Notes under the pieces: model-generated
The model's input: the letters and a program-made list of their open reading frames with translations, nothing else
Databases searched by the model: none
What the model was told of the DNA's origin: nothing
Program-made: the position numbers and the translations under genes
Part shown: positions 1-6,489 of the stretch, one piece after another
How the letters are laid out: each line of letters starts with the position of its first letter
Numbering within the stretch: position 1 is the first letter of the stretch
Assembly: GCA_002441205.1 (NCBI GenBank)
Contig: DJVN01000299.1
Coordinates: forward strand, 17,503 to 31,471
Reading direction: 5' to 3'
Source of the DNA: Syntrophaceae bacterium UBA6255
Lineage (GTDB): Bacteria; Desulfobacterota; Syntrophia; Syntrophales; Smithellaceae
Length of the DNA stretch: 13,969 nt

Positions 1-654
1 GGTCGCCCATGCGGTACGATCAGGATTGCCCAAATCGCTGGCGCCGGAAAACGGCGAATCACGCAAATCAAGGCCGCTGTATAAACTATCTGCATCGGCC
101 AAAGCGTCCATGCCGGTGATCAACTGGCTGCCATGCGACGTATGACCGTAAGCAATATGAAGAGTGGCCTTAGCCTGATTGACGGCACTTGCAGGAATGG
201 ATTCAAAATCAGACGCAGCCGTGTGATCCGCCACTATGTTATTCGTTGGGGTAATCGGCGCTGCCGTCACAGTAACATTTACCGTGTACGTTTTGGTTGA
301 TGAATCTTCCGCGGTAACCGTATACGTTACCGTGGTCGAGAAATTATTTTGGGTTGTGCCGCTGACCTGAACCACTCCTCCAACAGTTACACTCTGACCG
401 GTCGTGGCAAAAGTAGCGACAAGAGAGTTCAAAACCGTCCCGTTGGGAACTGTCAGGGTAATTGTATTTTCTCCTATCGTGCCGCTTATACCCAATATCG
501 AAAATGCGGTTATATTTTTTTCGGAACCGAGAACGGGAGAATTATCCGTATTTCCACCCCCACCACCGCCACTGCAGTTAATAAAAAGAAAAGACAGTGC
601 AAAACAGATGACATAAATAAAAAAGGATGATTTAAGGAACATTTTTGACATCAT
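1..654 (-). CDS. Secreted lipoprotein with Ig-like domain (3' part beyond window)
   Basis: The frame is open from an ATG at 654 (minus) through 218 codons to the left edge, so the C-terminus is missing. A good ribosome site (AAGGA, 662-666 on the complement) lies 7 bases before the first of two tandem ATGs, which decides the start. Residues 1-27 form a lipoprotein signal: K4/K8, a hydrophobic run, then FINC with Cys27 as lipidation site (Asn at -1 is less usual), followed by a flexible SGGGGGG tether. Residues about 46-130 are Thr/Val-rich beta strands ending in TVTAEDSSTKTYTVNVTV, typical of DUF5018/cadherin-like Ig modules on bacterial surface proteins. After that comes a region with AYGHTSHGSQ, which I do not assign to a named family. 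It is probably anchored to the outer membrane or cell surface. It is transcribed divergently from moaC and has no evident functional link to it. Confidence 0.75.
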   Translation of the reverse strand, partial: MMSKMFLKSSFFIYVICFALSFLFINCSGGGGGGNTDNSPVLGSEKNITAFSILGISGTIGENTITLTVPNGTVLNSLVATFATTGQSVTVGGVVQVSGTTQNNFSTTVTYTVTAEDSSTKTYTVNVTVTAAPITPTNNIVADHTAASDFESIPASAVNQAKATLHIAYGHTSHGSQLITGMDALADADSLYSGLDLRDSPFSGASDLGNPDRTAWAT

Positions 655-808
655 TATTCAATCCTTTATCGTGAAGTTATTTGTGAAATTGATACTATTT
701 GTGCGGTTAGTTTATGTCAATTATTATTTTCCCGGCAAACTAAAATAGAAGCCCAAAAAAATAATGCCGTGTAAGAATTCTTGATCGATAAAAAAATTAT
801 TGCGTTTC

Positions 809-837
809 TTGACTCATCAATTAGCCTGTGCTAAGAG
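809..837 (+). promoter_or_regulatory. Putative promoter of moaC
   Basis: TTGACT (809-814; 5 of 6 to the sigma-70 -35 box) is followed after 17 bases by TAAGAG (832-837), a weak -10. Transcription would begin near 844. That is downstream of the GTG at 828 and upstream of the ATG at 885, so it fits the moaC start chosen here. The weak -10 keeps confidence low. Confidence 0.35.
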
Positions 838-884
838 TAAAATTAATCAATGATTCAATAACAAACTCCGAAAAAAATAATGTA

Positions 885-1364
885 ATGAAAAAATTATCCC
901 ATATTAATCAAGCCGGCAATGTCCAGATGGTGAATGTCACGGCAAAGGCAAAAACAGTGCGTAAGGCGAAAGCACGTGGAATGGTCAAAATGGATGCACG
1001 AACTCTGAACTTAATCAAAAAAGGTCATATTACAAAGGGCAGTGTTCTGACCATCGCCAAAATCGCCGGCATTATGGCCGCAAAAAAAACGGGAGAGCTC
1101 ATTCCTCTTTGTCATCCGCTGGAATTAACATCGCTTGACTTAACGTTAAATATTGATGATAAGAATACGCAAATTATTATAGAATCTGAGGCGCAAACCG
1201 CTGGAAAAACCGGCGTTGAAATGGAAGCGCTGACGGCTGTTAGCGTTGCCGCCCTGACGATTTATGACATGTGTAAAGCGGCAAATAAGAATATCATCAT
1301 CGAAAACATCATGCTTTTGGAAAAAAGCGGGGGCAAAAGCGGAACATTTAAGCGAAGCGATTAA
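885..1364 (+). CDS. moaC: Cyclic pyranopterin monophosphate synthase MoaC
   Basis: MoaC converts 3',8-cyclo-7,8-dihydro-GTP, made by MoaA, to cyclic pyranopterin monophosphate, the early step of molybdenum cofactor synthesis in the cytoplasm. The 159-residue product matches the family length (E. coli about 161) and its motifs: PLCHPLEL, TGVEMEALTAVSVAALTIYD and LLEKSGGKSGTFK. Residues known to be catalytic or essential in E. coli MoaC are all present at the same numbers when ATG 885 is used: K51, H77, E112, E114, D128 and K131. The reading frame extends up to a GTG at 828, but that would add 19 residues absent from the family and would start before the predicted transcription start. ATG 885 lacks a clear Shine-Dalgarno sequence. 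No other Moco gene is in the window, so moaC appears isolated here. Confidence 0.95.
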   Translation: MKKLSHINQAGNVQMVNVTAKAKTVRKAKARGMVKMDARTLNLIKKGHITKGSVLTIAKIAGIMAAKKTGELIPLCHPLELTSLDLTLNIDDKNTQIIIESEAQTAGKTGVEMEALTAVSVAALTIYDMCKAANKNIIIENIMLLEKSGGKSGTFKRSD

Positions 1365-1424
1365 CAACCACCGAAGCATTAACTTATGTAATTCCGCGTA
1401 AGGCATTTCATCAAGATTGATAAA

Positions 1425-1940
1425 ATGAATCAGAATATTTTTAAAATAAAGAAGTCTTTTCTTGTGCCCTTCATGGCGATTATCGCACTTCTTTTCTTAT
1501 TGTTAACATTGAGTTTGTTCAAAGGCCCGCCATGGGAAAAAATGATTCTGGGAGTGTCATTTGCCGGAACTCTTTTTGTTGGAATTGAAGCAGCAAAAAG
1601 GGAAATTATCGTAACCAAAGATGGTTTGAAAACAAAAAAGTTTTTCCGTGTAAAAAATATTACATGGCCGGACATTACATATTTAGCCGTTGTTGAGTTA
1701 AACAAGAAGGCATACTTTCTGTTGACGACAACAAAAGGATTCTATTTTTTTTCCAATATGATTGAAAATCATGCTTTACTTATTCAACTTATTGTGGATA
1801 AGCTCGAACCTGAAAAAGTTGAAACAGAAGTTAGGACTTATCTGGAACATCCTATTGAGCGTCGTTCATTGATAGTAATCTGCTGGCTTATTGCATCAAT
1901 TATTAGTGCTTTTATAATTTTAAAATTCTTATCGGCCTGA
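1425..1940 (+). CDS. Small membrane protein with PH-like domain
   Basis: The product has 171 residues and no family I can name with certainty. Two hydrophobic segments open the protein (about 12-32, rich in I/L/F, and about 40-57), then a soluble stretch (about 58-145), then a C-terminal transmembrane segment (about 148-169). The soluble part begins KREIIVTKDGLKTKKFF and continues with WPDITYLAV and KAYFLLTTTKGFYFFSN. This alternation of strands, with a conserved-looking Trp before Asp/Ile, resembles bacterial PH (bPH2/YdbS-like) and related membrane-associated proteins; that is pattern recognition only. It begins 60 bases after moaC with no clear Shine-Dalgarno site and may be cotranscribed with it. 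Its function is unknown. Confidence 0.75.
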   Translation: MNQNIFKIKKSFLVPFMAIIALLFLLLTLSLFKGPPWEKMILGVSFAGTLFVGIEAAKREIIVTKDGLKTKKFFRVKNITWPDITYLAVVELNKKAYFLLTTTKGFYFFSNMIENHALLIQLIVDKLEPEKVETEVRTYLEHPIERRSLIVICWLIASIISAFIILKFLSA

Positions 1941-1956
1941 GTATTGGGCCTTTTTT
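1934..1956 (+). terminator. Weak intrinsic terminator candidate
   Basis: GGCC (1934-1937) and GGCC (1947-1950) can form a four-pair GC stem with a 9-base loop, followed directly by six T (1951-1956). The stem overlaps the stop codon of the membrane protein gene. The stem is short, so this is a weak candidate. Confidence 0.3.
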
Positions 1957-2003
1957 AAAAAAATTTTCATATTAAATCTTGCCGGGAAGGAGCAGACTTT
2001 AAG

Positions 2004-2309
2004 ATGCGGTCTAAAAAAAAGAGTAAATCGGAAATTGTCATGAATGTTAAGGCATCTCCTTACGCGGCAGTTGAAGAAATAATTGAAAAAAAACTGGAAG
2101 ATATTGCAACCATCTTATCTTCTTCCGGTGATCGTAAAAGCAAAATATATGAAGAAGTTATGAAAATGGTGGAAAAGGGTTTGTTTAAAATAGCTCTGCG
2201 CCGGTCAAACGGCGTGAAAAGTTCAGCGGCTATTTTTCTGGGCATTAATCGCAATACTTTTACGGATAAAATGACCAAACTGGGCATCAATTGTAAAAAA
2301 GGCAAATAA
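2004..2309 (+). CDS. Fis-like helix-turn-helix DNA-binding protein
   Basis: The 101-residue product is close in length to E. coli Fis (98) and aligns with it over the C-terminal half. The stretch IYEEVMKMVEKGLFKIALRR corresponds to the Fis dimer helix, and SSAAIFLGINRNTFTDKMTK to the Fis helix-turn-helix, whose hallmark is ALxxGINRxTLRKKL. The HTH lies at about residues 62-98. The Lys-rich N-terminus could contact DNA or be disordered. AAGGAG (1987-1992) lies 11 bases before ATG 2004, a slightly long but usable spacing. In other bacteria such HTH_8 proteins are either nucleoid proteins or C-terminal ends of sigma-54 activators; here there is no AAA+ or receiver domain, so a stand-alone nucleoid or local regulator is likely. 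Its targets are unknown. It sits directly upstream of the 322-base gap before the GlmS-like gene. Confidence 0.85.
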   Translation: MRSKKKSKSEIVMNVKASPYAAVEEIIEKKLEDIATILSSSGDRKSKIYEEVMKMVEKGLFKIALRRSNGVKSSAAIFLGINRNTFTDKMTKLGINCKKGK

Positions 2310-2492
2310 TCAATAATATCTAATCTTTTTATTATTCAACAAAAGATCCCGGGAAAATAATCTATTAAACTCAGGAACGGTTCTTGCGTGTCACTTTGTA
2401 AATTCCTTGGGAAAACAGAATCATTCCCTTAGTTTTTCTGTGATGGCATGTTGTCGAATCGTATTGTAAGGCCCTGTAAAATATTAAGAAAC

Positions 2493-2529
2493 TTCTTTTT
2501 GCATATGTATTCTTTCCATTGCAAAAGAA
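2493..2529 (+). repeat. Imperfect inverted repeat upstream of GlmS-like gene
   Basis: TTCTTTTTGCA (2493-2503) and TGCAAAAGAA (2520-2529) are complementary over ten pairs with one bulged T, separated by 16 bases. It may be a hairpin in a leader RNA or a binding site for a dimeric protein. It ends about 100 bases before the GTG start. Confidence 0.4.
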
Positions 2530-2561
2530 TCGACAAATTGACAACGGCACATTAAAAACAA

Positions 2562-2573
2562 AACAAATTTGTT
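2562..2573. repeat. Perfect 12-base palindrome AACAAATTTGTT
   Basis: A perfect two-fold symmetric 12-mer lies 58 bases before the GTG of the GlmS-like gene and downstream of TTGACA (2538-2543). The position suits an operator, but AT-rich palindromes of this size arise by chance. Confidence 0.35.
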
Positions 2574-2631
2574 GAATACTTATTTTGTGAAGAAACTAAA
2601 ATGTCGTAAGCCTATAAAATAAAAGGAGATA

Positions 2632-5600
2632 GTGATTGATACAAAAATGTTTAATATCTTAAAAAAATTCCTCTTTTTTGTTGCGAATTGCCAAATTTGT
2701 ATTGGCGTTAATCCTAATACTGTTCATGCGCCATCAATCATTCTTATCCCCATCGCCCCCGATCAGCTTAATTGCGGTTTTGCAGGTCTGATGAGCTGTC
2801 GTTTGCAAAATAAATTTTCGAAAACAAACGTAGATCGAACATTAACCGATCTATGGGGAAAAATTAAAAAAAAGGGGTTACAATCTGTTTTTTCCGGAAA
2901 AAATTTAGAGGGATCCTTCTTAAATGGCTCCCAAACAATCAAAGATATGGAGGTGGTCATAGATGAAATTAAGGAAGAGGAAACGCAGGAATATCTCTTT
3001 TTTCAAACAGAAAAAGCAAATAATCTGTACATCATCAATGAAGAAATAAAAACTTTTCTGGCAGATGAAGAAAAACTGTTGGAAGATCAGGCATCTGTCA
3101 TCCGATCGACCGATCTGGAATTAATTAACAGCCGCCTTCTTTCGCTGAAAGATATCTGCTGGATTTTAGAAAAAGATATTCTGGCCAATCTTAACAAGAT
3201 TCTGACGCTTACGGGGAAACAGAAATATTCCGACGTCAATCCCGCAACGTTTCGCAAATACAGAAAGCTTAATCTTCTCTTGAACGCTCTGGACCGCCTG
3301 GAAGTAAGAGGACGTGACTCTGCCGGAATACAGTTAAGCTTTTTTTTGAAAAATGAAGAAACGTTACAAAATATCATGCAACAAATAACAAAAAATGGAT
3401 TGTCCGACAATTACCAGCAACGGACGCAAAAAGGTGATTTGTTAAACCAATCTATTTTCGTTTCAAGAATTCAGAAAAACGATGACGGAAATATCAGCGT
3501 AATCTTCACCTATAAAACCTTTTCAGTCGTCGGAGAATTGGGGCGTAATGTCACCGAGCTGAGAAATGTCATCCAAAGCGATCCTATTCTTCAGTTTTTC
3601 GCTGCTGAGGAGTCAGCTTGCGAAACAGCCCTGACTCACACCCGCTGGGCGTCTGTGGGTTCCATTACCGAAGAAAACAGTCATCCTGTCAACAATTATA
3701 CCATTATCCCGTCAATATCTACCTACCCCCATTATCCGGGAATAGAGGCACAGATTAATGTGGTTTTAAACGGTGATATTGATAACTATCCTGCTCTCCG
3801 GCAGTCTCTGGAAAGCCAAAACAATCTCATCGCTCCGGACGTTACGACGGACACCAAGATTATTCCTTTGCAAATTGAAAAATATCTGATAGCGGGCAGA
3901 ACCCTGATGGATGCTTTTCGTCTTGCCCTCAATGATTTTGAAGGATCTCACGCCATTGCGATGACCAGCAATCTGGAACCGGGCAAGATGTTTCTGGCAC
4001 TCAAAGGCAGCGGCCAAGCTATTTACGTAGGAATCAGCCCCGATCAATACATGTTTTCTTCTGAGCTTTACGGGTTGGTGGAGGTCATGCCGCGTTTCAT
4101 CAAAATGAACGGAGACGCAAAAAACGACAAATCTAACGGACAAATTTTTGTCCTTGATAAAAATGCAGGAAGCGGTCTTGACGGTATAAAAGCAAGCTTC
4201 TATGATGGCACATCGATTGTTTTCACGAACAATGATATACAAACGGCTGAAATCACGACTCGGGATATTGATCGCAGTCATTACCCCCATTATTTTCTTA
4301 AAGAAATTTCTGAATCCTCAATGTCAATAAAAAGAACTCTTCGTGGCAAATATCGAATCGCTGCTTCCGATCGATCAACGCCACAGGCGATATTTAACAT
4401 CGGTAATGACATTGTTCCTGCTTCCGTGCTAAATGCTCTTCAAAATGGTTTGATTAAAAAAATTGTCGTCATTGGCCATGGAACGGCAGCGGTAGCGGGG
4501 CAAGCTGTATCCGACGCGTTATCAAATTATCTTAACGGCACAGGCATCAACATTCTTGCCTGCATCGCTTCGGAATTCAGTGGTTTCGGATTGAAGGACA
4601 ATCTCTCGGATACATTGGTCATTCCGATCACACAATCGGGCACAACAACCGACACCAATCGCGCGGTAGCCATGTCCAAAGAACGGGGGGCGCATATTAT
4701 CTCCATCGTCAATCGCCGACAGTCGGACATTACAGCGAAATCACATGGTGTATTCTATACCAGTGACGGACGTGATATTGAGATGTCGGTTGCTTCGACT
4801 AAAGCGTTTTACGCCCAGATTATAGCGGGACAATTGCTGGCCTTGTATTTCGCCAGGCTTCTCGGCACACGAACCGACAAAGAGATAGCGATGGCTTTAC
4901 ATAATCTTGAATTAACCCCGCGTTTAATGGATAGCATCTTTGCAAACCGTAACACCATTGCCGCCTCGGTGAAAAACACCGTCAACAAACGTTATTGGGC
5001 TGTCGTTGGCAGCGGTCCCAGTAAAGCGGCGGCCGACGAAATACGCATTAAACTTAGCGAACTGTGCTATAAGTCTATTTCTTCTGATATCGTTGAAAAT
5101 AAAAAGCACATTGATCTGTCCGCTGAACCTTTAATTTTAGTTTGCGCGTCAGGCAATCCCAAGCCTGTGATGGAAGACATCATTAAAGATGTCGCTATCT
5201 TTAAAGCCCATAAGGCAACGGTAGTCGTTTTTGCCGATGCAGATGATCATCGTTTTGATGAGACAGCCGATGCGGTTATCGCCATACCTGTCGCACCTTC
5301 TCCTTTATCAGTTATTCTCAACACAATGGCGGGACACTTATGGAGTTATTATGCGGCTCTTATCATCAACAATGAAGCTCAAATGTTCAGAGAATTACGC
5401 AGTCGCCTAGCGTCTGAATTCTCGAAAAGAGAAAAAAGGGAATTATCCGTTTTTGATATGATCGCCGATGTTTCTCTCCGCCGAATTATCAATGACTTCT
5501 ATGCGCTTTTCAACTCATATCGTCTAAACGGATCTTTTTGTCTGCTAAACAGTATAACCATCGTCAATCTATCCCTGTTGTTAAAATATGTCTCGGGAAA

Positions 5601-6360
5601 ACTGCCACTGCAAGACATGCGTATGGACTTCGCGTTGAAAGAAGATCTTGTAAATCCATTTGATGCGCTGGATATGACCCTGGGAATGGCCATCGATGAA
5701 TTGACCCGTCCGATAGACGCCATTCGTCATCAGGCGAAAACAGTTACAGTCGGCACTAGCCGCAAAGAGCAAGAACCAAAGGGAGTTATTTTTGACATCC
5801 TGAAAGATCATAATTTTTCAATAATGAATCTAACCTATCGCGAAATACTGACTATCAAACGCATACAACCCGCTGTTGCTTCCGTGAAAGGATATATCAT
5901 TTATGATATTAGCGGTCTCGATGAAAAAGGCAATCCATCAGATTTCTCTACAATTGCCGTCCGCAAAAAAGAAGGCGTTACCATTCATATGAACTCACGC
6001 GCAGATTATTCCACAACGCTTATGGGGGTAAAGAGAACGATTGTTGGCACAGGCCATGTCTATATAGGCCGTGGTAAAACAGATAATGCGTCTATCGTTA
6101 TTATTCCGCTGCAAAGAGAAGAAGCCAAGATCAGCAATCTGCTTTTAATTCACATCACCTTTAATGAAAAGCTCCATTTATCGAAAAAGATAGAAGTGTT
6201 GGGACACAGATATGATGATATCCGAAACATGATCAATGAATATAACATTACATGGAACGATCAATTTTTAGAAACTATATCTTTGGAATCACTTTTCAGC
6301 GAACCTATCGAAGAAATTGCCAAACTTATAAAATCAAATAAAAACAAAAATAATGCATGA
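2632..6360 (+). CDS. Giant GlmS-like glutamine amidotransferase with two SIS domains
   Basis: The family reaction is transfer of glutamine amide nitrogen to fructose-6-phosphate, giving glucosamine-6-phosphate. At 1242 residues this is about twice E. coli GlmS (609). The class II glutaminase motifs are ordered: N47-C48-GFAG (nucleophile Cys), RGRDSAG (226-232), HTRWA (336-340, Arg338 = R73), LNGD (379-382, N380-G381 = oxyanion N98-G99, but His97 is Leu) and TDT (406-408, D407 = D123). The hinge HYFLKEI (553-559) precedes SIS1 (about 605-745; GHGT, TQSGTTTDT, VASTKAF) and SIS2 (about 785-912). E803, K807, E810 and H826 align with GlmS E481, K485, E488 and H504. The PRNLAKSVTVE tail with Schiff-base Lys603 is absent; about 320 unassigned residues follow. 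Cys48 is internal, so a 47-residue propeptide must be removed, as in GltB or Bacillus PurF. AAGGAG (2623-2628) is only 3 bases before GTG 2632; ATG 2647 is the alternative. Confidence 0.85.
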   Translation: MIDTKMFNILKKFLFFVANCQICIGVNPNTVHAPSIILIPIAPDQLNCGFAGLMSCRLQNKFSKTNVDRTLTDLWGKIKKKGLQSVFSGKNLEGSFLNGSQTIKDMEVVIDEIKEEETQEYLFFQTEKANNLYIINEEIKTFLADEEKLLEDQASVIRSTDLELINSRLLSLKDICWILEKDILANLNKILTLTGKQKYSDVNPATFRKYRKLNLLLNALDRLEVRGRDSAGIQLSFFLKNEETLQNIMQQITKNGLSDNYQQRTQKGDLLNQSIFVSRIQKNDDGNISVIFTYKTFSVVGELGRNVTELRNVIQSDPILQFFAAEESACETALTHTRWASVGSITEENSHPVNNYTIIPSISTYPHYPGIEAQINVVLNGDIDNYPALRQSLESQNNLIAPDVTTDTKIIPLQIEKYLIAGRTLMDAFRLALNDFEGSHAIAMTSNLEPGKMFLALKGSGQAIYVGISPDQYMFSSELYGLVEVMPRFIKMNGDAKNDKSNGQIFVLDKNAGSGLDGIKASFYDGTSIVFTNNDIQTAEITTRDIDRSHYPHYFLKEISESSMSIKRTLRGKYRIAASDRSTPQAIFNIGNDIVPASVLNALQNGLIKKIVVIGHGTAAVAGQAVSDALSNYLNGTGINILACIASEFSGFGLKDNLSDTLVIPITQSGTTTDTNRAVAMSKERGAHIISIVNRRQSDITAKSHGVFYTSDGRDIEMSVASTKAFYAQIIAGQLLALYFARLLGTRTDKEIAMALHNLELTPRLMDSIFANRNTIAASVKNTVNKRYWAVVGSGPSKAAADEIRIKLSELCYKSISSDIVENKKHIDLSAEPLILVCASGNPKPVMEDIIKDVAIFKAHKATVVVFADADDHRFDETADAVIAIPVAPSPLSVILNTMAGHLWSYYAALIINNEAQMFRELRSRLASEFSKREKRELSVFDMIADVSLRRIINDFYALFNSYRLNGSFCLLNSITIVNLSLLLKYVSGKLPLQDMRMDFALKEDLVNPFDALDMTLGMAIDELTRPIDAIRHQAKTVTVGTSRKEQEPKGVIFDILKDHNFSIMNLTYREILTIKRIQPAVASVKGYIIYDISGLDEKGNPSDFSTIAVRKKEGVTIHMNSRADYSTTLMGVKRTIVGTGHVYIGRGKTDNASIVIIPLQREEAKISNLLLIHITFNEKLHLSKKIEVLGHRYDDIRNMINEYNITWNDQFLETISLESLFSEPIEEIAKLIKSNKNKNNA

Positions 6361-6434
6361 TGAACTTTATAAACCATTGAATATATTTAAAAATAAACAT
6401 CTGTTTGTAAAATGCAGAAAAACAAATTTTTTAT

Positions 6435-6463
6435 TTGACAAAGATTTTTTTTGAAAGTAAATA
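6435..6463 (+). promoter_or_regulatory. Putative promoter of nrpR-like gene
   Basis: A perfect TTGACA (6435-6440) is followed after 17 bases by TAAATA (6458-6463), a weak -10. Transcription would start near 6470, inside the inverted repeat 6466-6481. This argues for translation from ATG 6490 rather than TTG 6451. Confidence 0.45.
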
Positions 6464-6465
6464 TA

Positions 6466-6481
6466 CGGCAAACGGTTGCCG
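6466..6481. promoter_or_regulatory. Candidate NrpR operator, CGGCA-N6-TGCCG
   Basis: CGGCAA (6466-6471) and TTGCCG (6476-6481) are perfect inverted repeats around a 4-base centre. Read as GGCA-N6-TGCC it has the same length and half-site spacing as GGAA-N6-TTCC, the NrpR operator described in Methanococcus maripaludis, differing by one base per half. It sits on the predicted transcription start of the nrpR-like gene, so autorepression is the simplest reading. Binding is inferred, not shown. Confidence 0.45.
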
Positions 6482-6489
6482 ATAACACG

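Larger units (their letters stand above)
2310..2631 (+). other. 322-base intergenic region rich in inverted repeats
   Basis: I see no convincing gene here on either strand. It contains the palindrome TCCCGGGA (2347-2354); complementary arms in A-B-A'-B' order (GGGAA 2409-2413 with TTCCC 2424-2428; ACAGAA 2415-2420 with TTCTGT 2436-2441); a bulged inverted repeat (2493-2503 with 2520-2529); a perfect TTGACA (2538-2543) lacking a good -10 at normal spacing; and the 12-base palindrome AACAAATTTGTT (2562-2573). It is probably the control region, and perhaps a long leader, of the GlmS-like gene. A glmS ribozyme is not recognisable. Confidence 0.5.

Noticed and set aside
349..630. Two overlapping plus-strand open frames (349-630 and 404-616)
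   Set aside because: They lie opposite the lipoprotein gene, which has a ribosome site, signal peptide and domain-like sequence on the minus strand. The plus-strand translations have low complexity and no recognisable motif.
733..769. CGGCA (733-737) and TGCCG (765-769) as an NrpR-type site near moaC
   Set aside because: The half-sites match those at the nrpR promoter, but they are 27 bases apart rather than 6, so a dimer site is unlikely.
773..782. Palindrome AAGAATTCTT before moaC
   Set aside because: A 10-base AT-rich palindrome is expected by chance, and it is not placed on a recognisable promoter box.
828..884. GTG 828 as the moaC start
   Set aside because: It adds 19 residues not seen in MoaC, precedes the predicted transcription start, and shifts all catalytic residues away from their E. 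coli numbers.
2312..2336. AATAATA/TATTATT hairpin after the Fis-like gene as a terminator
   Set aside because: The stem is only A-T pairs and the T run is inside the loop, not after the stem.
2538..2566. TTGACA (2538-2543) as the -35 of a GlmS-like promoter
   Set aside because: No sequence resembling TATAAT occurs at 16-18 bases; the region reads as A-rich without T at the key positions.
2310..2631. glmS ribozyme before the GlmS-like gene
   Set aside because: I could not recognise the ribozyme's conserved core, and that element is mainly known from Firmicutes and relatives.
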